Positions 36,961 through 43,495 of a DNA stretch of 64,000 bases are shown here, piece after piece. Below the pieces are notes generated by a model. That model ran no database searches, had not been told where the DNA came from, and saw nothing but the letters and a program-made list of their open reading frames with translations. The stretch is from positions 1 through 64,000 of the forward strand of contig JAPLUI010000098.1 in the NCBI GenBank assembly GCA_026397725.1. The letters run 5' to 3'. Each line of letters begins with the position of its first letter. Within the stretch, counting starts at the first letter, position 1. Made by a program: the position numbers and the translations under genes. This stretch comes from Verrucomicrobiota bacterium (GTDB taxonomy: Bacteria; Verrucomicrobiota; Verrucomicrobiia; Verrucomicrobiales; Akkermansiaceae).

Positions 36961-37973
36961 GGCATCACGCTCCTGACCACGATCACCGTGGCGTCGTCCT
37001 CCTCCTTGGCCAGCAACCGCAAGAATTCCAGTGCCAAGGCCGGGGCCGGTTGTTCCGCCAAGCTGGGAAAAGCATTCCAGTTCCAGTGCGTGCGCAGTCC
37101 GTCGGAATGAAGCACGAACATGTGGTCGGGCGGCCAGGGATGTTTTGTAACCAACGCACCCGGCGCGTTGAGGCCAAGGACGCCCCGGCGGATGGAGAAA
37201 GGAAACGATTTGGAGCCGGGGAAAACCCGGGCCTCAATGTTGCCCACGGAAGCAAAGGCCAGTCGGCCTTCCCCCCAGTCAAAGCGCGCCAGGGCCATCA
37301 CCACACCGCGGGTCGCGCGGCAGGCGCGGCCCGTGCCGCGAAAGATCTGGTCGAGCGGCAAATCGAAATGACCCTCCACATACTGTCGCGCGGCCTGGGC
37401 GGCACGGTGAGCGAGTTGGCCGTGGCCCAAGCCGTCAATCACGCCTACCAGCACGCTCTCGCTCCATTGCTTGACGACAAAAGCATCCCCATTGTCCGCG
37501 CCGGGGTGGCGCGGTCGCGTCGCCACGCCGAAGGCGAGCGGGCAAGGGCGGATGCTGGCCGCCTGCTGCCGCACCAACTTGCGGCAGACGATGCGCGTGC
37601 CCCGACCGTGTTTCGAAGTGATGTCCAATTCGTCCATCAGACGGTTGACGGCACCCAAACCGGTGCCGCGGGTACCGGCAGTGGAGAAACGATCGGCCAG
37701 GGCCTGCTCGACATCGGCGATGCCGGGGCCGTCGTCGCGCGATTCAATCTCCAAGCCGACACGCCCACCGTCGGCGAGAGGCGTCAGGGTCAACATTCCA
37801 CCTTGGGCGTGCTTGATCAGGTTGGTGGCCAGTTCGGTCATGGCGAGGGCGATTTCTTCGCAGGCTGCATTGTCAAATCCGATGCCTTTGGCCAAAATCC
37901 TAGCCGCGCGCCGCGCCGCACCGACGTTACTGGGATGCAGGATTTCAATGGTCTGTGGAGGTGGAGATCGCAT
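36957..37973 (-). CDS. RsbT-like ATPase fused to RsbX-like PP2C phosphatase
   Basis: 338 aa. Residues 1-135 are a HATPase_c_2 anti-sigma-type domain (EEIALAMTELATNLIKHA, DDGPGIAD, GTRGTGLGAVNRLMDELDI). Residues 145-335 are a SpoIIE/RsbX-type phosphatase (NGDAFVVKQWSESVLVGVIDGLGHG, GVVMALARFDW, SVGNIEARVF, LHSDGLRTHW). In Bacillus RsbX is a stand-alone phosphatase that resets the stressosome by dephosphorylating RsbR/RsbS. Fusion to a second RsbT-like domain could tether it to the complex. Start is one base after the rsbT stop region, and the 3' end overlaps the kinase start. Confidence 0.88.
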   Translation of the reverse strand: MRSPPPQTIEILHPSNVGAARRAARILAKGIGFDNAACEEIALAMTELATNLIKHAQGGMLTLTPLADGGRVGLEIESRDDGPGIADVEQALADRFSTAGTRGTGLGAVNRLMDELDITSKHGRGTRIVCRKLVRQQAASIRPCPLAFGVATRPRHPGADNGDAFVVKQWSESVLVGVIDGLGHGQLAHRAAQAARQYVEGHFDLPLDQIFRGTGRACRATRGVVMALARFDWGEGRLAFASVGNIEARVFPGSKSFPFSIRRGVLGLNAPGALVTKHPWPPDHMFVLHSDGLRTHWNWNAFPSLAEQPAPALALEFLRLLAKEEDDATVIVVRSVMP

Positions 37974-37974
37974 T

Positions 37975-38385
37975 CTATTTCTTCAGCCACTTGCGCACGA
38001 CCACCGTCGTACCCTTGCCCACGGTCGATTCGATCACCAGTTCATCCATGAGGCGTTTGGCGCCGGGCAGGCCCATGCCCAGTCCCTTGCCGGTGCTGAA
38101 GCCCATCTCCATCGCCTTTTCGAGATCGGCAATGCCTGGTCCGCTGTCCTCGAAGGTCAGTTCCAGACCCACGCTGGCATCTTGATTCAGAGAGCGCCAG
38201 TGCATTACGCCGGACTTGGCGTAATGGTAGATGTTCCGGGTCAGTTCCGAGGCGGCGGTGACGATGCGGGTCACATCGGTGATGCCAAAGCCCAAGGTTG
38301 TGGCCGCGTCGCGAACGACTTTGCGCGCCATCACGATGTCGTTCTCGGAGGTGATGCGGAATTCGCCTTGGTGTAATTCGTTCAT
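37975..38385 (-). CDS. rsbT: Serine/threonine kinase of the stressosome
   Basis: 136 aa HATPase_c_2 protein. MNELHQGEFRITSENDIVMA opens it; N-box EASELTRNIYHYA-like segment (TAASELTRNIYHYAKSG), FEDSGPGIADLEKAM and FSTGKGLGMGLPGAKRLMDE match RsbT closely. RsbT phosphorylates RsbS and RsbR under stress and then leaves to activate the output protein. Start at 38385 overlaps the rsbS stop by 4 bases. Confidence 0.92.
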   Translation of the reverse strand: MNELHQGEFRITSENDIVMARKVVRDAATTLGFGITDVTRIVTAASELTRNIYHYAKSGVMHWRSLNQDASVGLELTFEDSGPGIADLEKAMEMGFSTGKGLGMGLPGAKRLMDELVIESTVGKGTTVVVRKWLKK

Positions 38386-38759
38386 ACGCGGCGTGCTCCG
38401 GAGGGCGCGGCGTTGAGCAGGTCCAACGCCCGGTCCACGTCCAGGGCCGTCAGAGCGTTGCCCACCGTCAGACCCAGTTGGGTCGCGGTGACGGCCACAC
38501 TGGCGCACATGCCCGCCAGCACCGTGCGACCGCCCATGAGCGCGACCATTTGCACGGTTTCCGCGACCGTGCGCGCAAAGAAGGAGTCCAGGGTCTGGAC
38601 CGTGGAGATGTCCAGCACCAAGCCCCTGGCTTCATAGAGCGCCATGGCCTGCAGCACCCGGTCCTGGAGTGCCGATATAGTCTCGTCGTCCGGGTCGGGT
38701 GGCACCGTGACCAGCAGTAAATCGCGGAGTTTGATGACTGAGATGCTTTCGAGGGCCAT
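38382..38759 (-). CDS. rsbS: Stressosome STAS scaffold protein
   Basis: 125 aa single STAS domain. LLVTVPPDPDDETISALQDR, then GLVLDISTVQTLDSFFARTV, where the Ser of DSFFAR sits at the RsbS phosphorylation position, and LAGMCASVAVTATQLGL. RsbS with RsbR forms the icosahedral stressosome core that sequesters RsbT. It is 12 bases downstream of rsbR. Confidence 0.92.
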   Translation of the reverse strand: MALESISVIKLRDLLLVTVPPDPDDETISALQDRVLQAMALYEARGLVLDISTVQTLDSFFARTVAETVQMVALMGGRTVLAGMCASVAVTATQLGLTVGNALTALDVDRALDLLNAAPSGARRV

Positions 38760-38771
38760 AAAGTTCCTTTC

Positions 38772-39614
38772 TCAGCGGCTGTCGTCCTTGCGGACGACCT
38801 TCAGATTCAGGATGTCCAATGCCACCTGCAGGCCGGCGGACAGCGACGACCGCGTCATAATGCCCGTCAGGTCGATGCCGAGGTGGACCAGTGTCTGGGC
38901 GATGGCCGGCCGCACGCCCGTCAGCACCACCTGCGCCCCCAGCAGGCGGACGGCACTGATGGTCTCGATCAGGTGTTGCGCCGTCTGCGTGTCAACCGTC
39001 GGCACGCCCATGATGTCCACCAAGGCCACGGGGGAATTGGTTTCCACGATGCGGTTAAGCAGCCGCTCCATGAACTGCTGGGTGCGCTGGCTGTCGAGCG
39101 AGCCGATGAGCGGCGCGACCACCACGCCCTGCCAGACCTGCATGACCGGCGTGGACAGTTCCATGATTTCCTTGGACTGCTGCTGAATCTGCTCCTCGGC
39201 CTGTTTGCGCTCGGTCAGGTCGCGCGTCACTTTCGAGAAGCCCCGCAGCGTGCCGTCCTTGTCGCGCAATGCCGAGAGTATGACGTTGGCCCAGAACTGC
39301 TTGCCGTCTTTCCGCACGCGCCAGCCTTCGTCCTCAAATCTACCTTCCTTGGCCGCGTCCTTCAGTTCCTGTTCGGGCAGGCCCTGCTGCACGGCCTCAG
39401 TCGGATAAAAACAGGAGAAGTGCTTGCCGATAATCTCCTCGGCGCGATAGCCCTTGAAGCGTGCGGCGCCCGCGTTCCAACTGGCGACATGCCCTGTGGG
39501 ATCGAGCATGATGATGGCATAGTCTTTGAGGCCTTCCACCAGCAGGCGGAAACTTTCTTCACTGCCCAGCACGGTGGCTGGGGTTTTGGACGGTGTGTTC
39601 GTTGCTTTTTTCAT
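38772..39614 (-). CDS. rsbR: PAS-STAS stressosome sensor
   Basis: 280 aa. The ATG at 39614 is chosen because AAGGA lies 6 bases before it; another Met at 39656 lacks a site. An N-terminal PAS domain (about 15-130, AIIMLDPTGHVASWNAGAARFKGY) replaces the globin-like sensor of Bacillus RsbR. A linker helix (EEQIQQQSKEIMELSTPV) leads to the STAS domain. DIMGVPTVDTQTAQHL and TGVRPAIAQTLVHLGI keep both threonines that RsbT phosphorylates in RsbR. The PAS domain lacks an obvious flavin Cys, so the signal may be redox, a ligand or heme. First gene of the operon rsbR-S-T-TX-kinase. Confidence 0.9.
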   Translation of the reverse strand: MKKATNTPSKTPATVLGSEESFRLLVEGLKDYAIIMLDPTGHVASWNAGAARFKGYRAEEIIGKHFSCFYPTEAVQQGLPEQELKDAAKEGRFEDEGWRVRKDGKQFWANVILSALRDKDGTLRGFSKVTRDLTERKQAEEQIQQQSKEIMELSTPVMQVWQGVVVAPLIGSLDSQRTQQFMERLLNRIVETNSPVALVDIMGVPTVDTQTAQHLIETISAVRLLGAQVVLTGVRPAIAQTLVHLGIDLTGIMTRSSLSAGLQVALDILNLKVVRKDDSR

Positions 39615-39850
39615 GGGAGTCCTTGTTCCTGTGTTCGACGGCACGTTTGGGCGCACCTTTTTTGGGGATTGTTGGTTTGGTTGCTTTCAAGAATGGCCCT
39701 TCGGCTTTTTCGCACAACGACGGAGTTTTCGGATCCGTGACCTTTGCGACATCGTCGCGTAGCGGGTCCATCGATTGTACATTTTTGTCCTGTTTGGCAT
39801 TCCGGCTCATCGCGTTCTGTTGGCATGCTGCGCGATGGGCTAATTCTTTG

Positions 39851-39868
39851 CTATGGGGTGTAACCCTA
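39851..39868 (-). promoter_or_regulatory. Palindromic stress motif, copy 5 (stressosome operon)
   Basis: Minus strand TAGGGTTACACCCCATAG, exactly the consensus, 237 bases upstream of the rsbR start. It puts the stressosome under the same control as the ion-transport genes and suggests autoregulation. Confidence 0.72.
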
Positions 39869-40020
39869 CCCTGCGCGATGCCACACTCAAGCTCGGGCGG
39901 CTCACCGGGACGGAGTTCGACCAGGCGGTCATCCCCTGAGCGCATGACACGCCTACCGTGATGCCGGTGCTTGGTGGCCATGGTGAACCGTTCTCACGGG
40001 CCGGCATTTGCGTGTTCAAA

Positions 40021-40215
40021 TCATTTTTCCAAAGCCTTATCCACCTTTTCGCCGGCTTTCTCAACAGGGCCTTTCGGATCGACGGCGTCTTTCACTTTTT
40101 CGACGGCTTTGTCGACATGCTCACCGGCCTTTTCCGCCGGCCCCTTTTCCCTGCAGGAAACGACTGAGGCGACTAATGGGAATAAACACAACGACAACAG
40201 CAATGTGGTTTTCAT
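40021..40215 (-). CDS. Small Lys/Glu-rich lipoprotein
   Basis: 64 aa. Signal and lipobox MKTTLLLSLCLFPLVASVVSC, then a charged amphipathic region with an imperfect repeat: GPAEKAGEHVDKAVEKVKDA and GPVEKAGEKVDKALEK. It resembles small stress-induced lipoproteins of the entericidin/apolipophorin-like type. Motif copy 6 lies 205 bases upstream. Family not certain. Confidence 0.7.
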   Translation of the reverse strand: MKTTLLLSLCLFPLVASVVSCREKGPAEKAGEHVDKAVEKVKDAVDPKGPVEKAGEKVDKALEK

Positions 40216-40419
40216 GGATTGGATGGGTAGGGTTGCTGACCGCGATTGATCCCGTCCCTCACCCAGCCGTTTCAAGTACAAACGATAGGTGGTGGTTTCC
40301 ACGGAACCGGTGAGAGGATGTATTGCCGATGGTGAGCGCTCCCGTGAACAAGAGCGTGCCGACTGATTTTCAGTGAAGTTCTTCATGTGTCCAAAGCTAC
40401 CCACGAGACGGTGCTTGTT

Positions 40420-40437
40420 CTATGGGGTGTTACCCTA
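40420..40437 (-). promoter_or_regulatory. Palindromic stress motif, copy 6
   Basis: Minus strand TAGGGTAACACCCCATAG, 205 bases upstream of the small lipoprotein. A TAGCTT lies 17 bases after TAGAAC at the motif edge, a possible -10. Confidence 0.7.
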
Positions 40438-40499
40438 CATCAGTGAACACTCCGACGGACGGAGCGCGACCGTAGTTCGCCACCCGTCCCGGACTGGTA

Positions 40500-40623
40500 C
40501 CACTGGAGATTCACTTCCCCCGGTGCGGCGACAGAATTCCAGCAGGCGGATGGTTCCGATGACGTTGGTGATTTCGTATTCGAGCGGGCGATTCATCGAC
40601 GGGCGCACATCTGCAATGGTCAT
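40500..40623 (-). pseudogene. Fragment of an NAD-dependent sugar epimerase
   Basis: Minus-strand frame from 40623 reads ADVRPSMNRPLEYEITNVIG then TIRLLEFCRRTGG. This is the conserved internal stretch of nucleotide-sugar epimerases/dehydratases (xGVRPS..P..Y...NV.GT..LLE.....G). Neither the Rossmann motif nor YxxxK is nearby. A short relic only. Confidence 0.7.
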
Positions 40624-40639
40624 GACTGAACAACTCGTC

Positions 40640-40873
40640 AGGACCGGTATTCGGCATTTCCGTGGCGGCGGTCCGGTTGCGCCAGATTTCCACCAGCACC
40701 GTTGTGATCGTGAGGGTGATGGGACCCAGAATGAGCCCGGCCGGGCCGAAAACCATGAGACCGCCGACCAGCGCAATGAAGGCGAGGACCATGTGGAGTT
40801 TGAGCCGTTTGCCGATCAGGATCGGACCCAGCAGGTCGCCGATAGTTTGCCACGAAGGCCGGTCATGGTTCAT
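40640..40873 (-). pseudogene. C-terminal fragment of an AI-2E/PerM family transporter
   Basis: From 40873 the frame reads IGDLLGPILIGKRLKLHMVL, then FGPAGLILGPITLTITTVLVE, the conserved last quarter of AI-2E family exporters. The first ~250 residues are absent, and the tail runs on into unrelated sequence and overlaps the epimerase relic in another frame. Confidence 0.75.
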
Positions 40874-40935
40874 GGGACATCACCCTCACTCGGCAAAGAA
40901 TTTGTTTGCTCTAAAAAGTGACAAAGTTTATGCGA

Positions 40936-41124
40936 TCAAGAATTCTTTTCCTTAGGAACTTTAAATCCTGCTTCTCGTGCTTCGCTTATACCGATGGCTA
41001 TTGCCTGTTCGCGGCTTTTGACAATTCCACCTTTGCCACCTTTTCCTGATTTTAATTCTCCATGCTTAAATTCATGCATGACTTCTTCAATTTTGTCCTG
41101 AGCTTTTTTGGAATACTTAGCCAT
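40936..41124 (-). CDS. DUF6496 small basic protein
   Basis: 62 aa from the ATG at 41124 (MAKYSKKAQDKIEEVMHEFK, later KSREQAIAIGISEAREAGFK). This is the full DUF6496 pattern, a KGG/stress-associated small protein group of unknown function. Base composition is visibly more AT-rich than the neighbours, suggesting recent acquisition. Motif copy 7 is 178 bases upstream. Confidence 0.82.
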   Translation of the reverse strand: MAKYSKKAQDKIEEVMHEFKHGELKSGKGGKGGIVKSREQAIAIGISEAREAGFKVPKEKNS

Positions 41125-41192
41125 AATTATTGGGTAGGTGATCGGGTTGGTTGGTTTCATCGGGGGGATATCAAGGGGACACTGTGATAGGT

Positions 41193-41258
41193 TGCCGCCG
41201 GAGCCCCGCCTGCAAAACCGTCGCTGTCAGATGTCCTGTTTTGGCGGCGTCGGCGGCG
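41193..41258. repeat. REP-like element, copy B
   Basis: The right half (TCGCTGTCAGATGTCCTG then TTTTGGCGGCGTCGGCGGCG) matches 32253-32290 almost base for base, and GTTGCCGCCG at the left matches copy A's outer stem. The inner left hairpin arm has diverged. Located in the leader of the DUF6496 gene, the same relative place as copy A. Confidence 0.7.
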
Positions 41259-41301
41259 CTCCGTGACATGTCCAGTAGACCCCGGATGGAGTGCGCTTGC
41301 C

Positions 41302-41317
41302 ATGGGGTGTAACCCTA
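41302..41317 (-). promoter_or_regulatory. Palindromic stress motif, copy 7
   Basis: Minus strand TAGGGTTACACCCCAT, 178 bases upstream of the DUF6496 start. TCTACT follows 17 bases after TGGCAA at the motif edge. Confidence 0.72.
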
Positions 41318-41362
41318 CTTCGTTTACAGCAGTGGTACGTGGCTTCCCTTTCGTCCCAACCT

Positions 41363-41378
41363 TAGGGTTTCACCCCAT
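41363..41378 (+). promoter_or_regulatory. Palindromic stress motif, copy 8
   Basis: Plus strand TAGGGTTTCACCCCAT, 82 bases upstream of the DUF883 gene. It is the only copy on the plus strand and serves the only plus-strand stress gene, which shows that the motif is directional. TAATAT follows 17 bases after TTGCCG at its edge. Confidence 0.74.
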
Positions 41379-41459
41379 TGCCGCGGATTGCCGCAGGGCG
41401 TAATATCTGCCACAGAAAGAGGTGCACGCACCTCAATCGACACATCACCAACCAAACCA

Positions 41460-41984
41460 ATGAACACCGACTTTCCACTCAACTTAAAGCCATCCATGAA
41501 TCTGAATCAACTGCCAGAAGCCGCCAAGGAAATTGCCCGTCAGGCCACTGCCGTAGCCGAGGAAACTGCCCACCGTGCCACGGACACTGCCAAGGACATA
41601 TATCAATCAGCGGCTCTGAAAGCCGAGGATACACTGGCGGCCTCCAAGGAGTATGTGCGTCAAAATCCAGTGCTCGTTGTCGTAGGAGCCCTCGCCTTCG
41701 GTGCGGCCATCGGCTGCATGCTTATGATGTCCCGGCGACAGCCTGCGTTCCGTGAACGGTACATGAATGAGCCTTTGGACTCCGCGCGCGAGGCCATCCT
41801 CGCCGCACTCGCGCCCGTCGCGCAACGTCTTCACGAGGGATATGATTTGGCGCTGGATGGCGCGGGAAAAGCAATGGATCGAGTGCATCGCTTTAATCTA
41901 TCTCATTGGCGCGGTCGTCGTGATCGTCGTCATCCTAAAAGTCCTGGGCTTGTTCTGACACCAGAATTGTCACGGGGTACTTAA
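41460..41984 (+). CDS. DUF883/ElaB-YqjD-like stress membrane protein
   Basis: 174 aa. Start at 41460 (MNTDFPLNLKP); a second Met 12 codons later is possible. A long Ala-rich helix (EAAKEIARQATAVAEETAHR, TAKDIYQSAALKAEDTLAAS) leads to YVRQNPVLVVVGALAFGAAI, the C-terminal helix of DUF883 proteins, which tether ribosomes to the membrane in stationary phase in E. coli. About 70 extra C-terminal residues are unusual. Their last part is Arg-rich and overlaps, in another frame, a hydrophobic peptide (41860-41958), so a frameshift near 41880 is possible. Confidence 0.72.
   Translation: MNTDFPLNLKPSMNLNQLPEAAKEIARQATAVAEETAHRATDTAKDIYQSAALKAEDTLAASKEYVRQNPVLVVVGALAFGAAIGCMLMMSRRQPAFRERYMNEPLDSAREAILAALAPVAQRLHEGYDLALDGAGKAMDRVHRFNLSHWRGRRDRRHPKSPGLVLTPELSRGT
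41860..41958 (+). CDS. Possible small transmembrane peptide overlapping DUF883
   Basis: 32 codons in the +1 frame relative to the DUF883 gene: MAREKQWIEC followed by IALIYLIGAVVVIVVILKVL and GLF. A clean single membrane helix is unlikely to arise by chance from an Arg-rich frame. It may be an overlapping gene or the true C-terminus after a frameshift. Confidence 0.4.
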   Translation, partial: AREKQWIECIALIYLIGAVVVIVVILKVLGLF

Positions 41985-42004
41985 CCACTAACCATCCAAC
42001 ACCT

Positions 42005-42129
42005 ATGATCGCTATTGTAATGCCATCCATTCTTGCAGCCGCAGGTTACTCGCTGATGTACCTCCTCGGAGGGGGGGGATTGGCGTCGCCATCCTCATCT
42101 TCATTGTCGCCAAAATGTTTGGCAAGTGA
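42005..42129 (+). pseudogene. Small membrane protein broken (or phase-variable) at a G8 tract
   Basis: ATG at 42005 gives MIAIVMPSILAAAGYSLMYL then LGGG; after the run of eight G at 42071-42078 the sensible frame is shifted by one and continues GIGVAILIFIVAKMFGK with a stop at 42129. One extra G would make a 41-residue, two-helix protein. The cause may be a sequencing error, a real mutation or slippage. Confidence 0.55.
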
Positions 42130-42249
42130 GATGGACGCCGGCTAAAATGAAAATGATCTACCGGGAGTGGAAAAGGCTTGGCAGGAGAGGAGAAATTGAG
42201 ACGCGTCAATTCCCCCGGGCTTCGCGCCAACAGTCACCGATTGAATCAA

Positions 42250-42440
42250 AAAACGGATTTCCATCCTGGCGGGCATGGTCCTGTATGGGATCTGGCTCAG
42301 GATCCTAAATCAGTTGACTTGATCGAGGCCTTCCAACAAGTGGGAAAGACCATCGTGTTGGTCTGTCATGCTCCGTGTGCTCTGCTCAAGGCGAAATTCC
42401 CCAATGGCGATCCGCTGATAAAGGGGAAGCCATCATCGGG
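42250..42440 (+). pseudogene. Fragment of a DJ-1/PfpI (class I amidotransferase-like) gene
   Basis: Plus frame reads PGGHGPVWDLAQDPKSVDLI, then VGKTIVLVCHAPCALLKAKF and PNGDPLIKGK. GGHGxxWDL and the catalytic-Cys elbow xVCHAP are characteristic of Hsp31/PfpI-type proteins. Both ends of the gene are missing and the frame runs on into unrelated sequence. Confidence 0.78.
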
Positions 42441-42624
42441 GTTTTGGCAGGGCGGACTGAAAGGGATAGAGAGCATGAGCTTTCCACCGCAATATTTGCG
42501 GATACGGACAAGCGGCGGAAGCCCAATTTGCCAGATCTGGCAGATTTTGGTGGATTCTGGCGTCAGATTTGATGCGAAATCCGTGTCCAATCGTGTCACT
42601 AGTGGTAAAACCCCCACGAGATTC

Positions 42625-43110
42625 TCAGCAAAACAGCTTTCTGTCTAACGAGCGATATTGGATGGCCTCCAGAATGTCTGTGGGGCGGATGTCCGGGGCA
42701 CCAGCAAGATCTGCCAGTGTGCGGGCCACCTTGAGGATCCGGTCATGGGCGCGGGCGGAGAAACTCATTTCCTCCATGGCGTGTTCCAGGTAGCCGGTGC
42801 TTTCCGTATCCAGTTGACAATGCTGGCGGACCTGGCGGGATGACATGGCGGAGTTGGTGGTATGCCCGGACTTTCCGAACCGTTCCTGCTGGATCCGTCG
42901 GGCCGCAACCACGCGCCCGCGAATGACGGCAGATGACTCGCCCGAGGGAACTCCTGAAGTCAGCTCCCGGAAGTCCACCAGCGGCACCTCAGAGTGGATG
43001 TCAACCCTGTCTAACAACGGCCCGGAGATCCGCTGGCGGTAGTTCTCGATCTGGCGGGCGGGGCAGCGGCAACTGCGCTTCGGATCCCCTAGTAGCCGCA
43101 GGGGTGCGGA
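42625..43110 (-). pseudogene. 5'-truncated comM/yifB fragment 2
   Basis: About 160 codons of the ComM C-terminus: LGDPKRSCRCPARQIENYRQ, RISGPLLDRVDIHSEVPLVD, SRQVRQHCQLDTESTGYLEH, FSARAHDRILKVARTLADLA and ILEAIQYRSLDRKLF. It extends ~30 residues further toward the N-terminus than fragment 1 but still lacks Walker A/B. It is a diverged paralogue of fragment 1, on the same strand, 15 kb away. Confidence 0.87.
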
Positions 43111-43132
43111 TACCATTTTCGGTGACAATAAC

Positions 43133-43381
43133 ATGAAACTCTATAATACATTTGTAAAGAATGTGTTACGTGCCAAATTCCGCCCATCCCAGAAGGGCGG
43201 AAATACTGACGAAGTCTGCAATCAGCTCAATCCCGGCGGCAAGATAGGCCGAAGTGCAACCATCAAGAACTGGTTGCAACTGCCGCCGCCGGGTAAGATT
43301 GGCGCGGACTTAGTGGATGTCAGCAGCCATGCTGCGACCGATAAGGTCGAACTGGAGGAAGTGCCGAGCAAGACTAAATGA
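43133..43381 (+). CDS. Small hypothetical protein
   Basis: 82 aa (MKLYNTFVKNVLRAKFRPSQ, later GGKIGRSATIKNWLQLPPPG and VELEEVPSKTK). No family recognised. It starts at the exact point where comM homology ends, in AT-richer sequence, and may be cargo or a relic whose N-terminus is not native. Confidence 0.4.
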   Translation: MKLYNTFVKNVLRAKFRPSQKGGNTDEVCNQLNPGGKIGRSATIKNWLQLPPPGKIGADLVDVSSHAATDKVELEEVPSKTK

Positions 43382-43495
43382 GAAGGCAGCGGCGGCGCTT
43401 GTGCGCCGTGATACACTCACTGCCGTCAACTTCTTTCCCCGATCTCCGGTCCGGCCACCGACTCTTGCAACGGCATTCATATGAAAAGCAATTTC

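Noticed and set aside
39559-39810. Leftward 83-codon Lys/Pro-rich open frame between motif copy 5 and rsbR
   Set aside because: It overlaps the well-supported rsbR start by 56 bases, has no ribosome binding site and resembles no family; more likely leader DNA.
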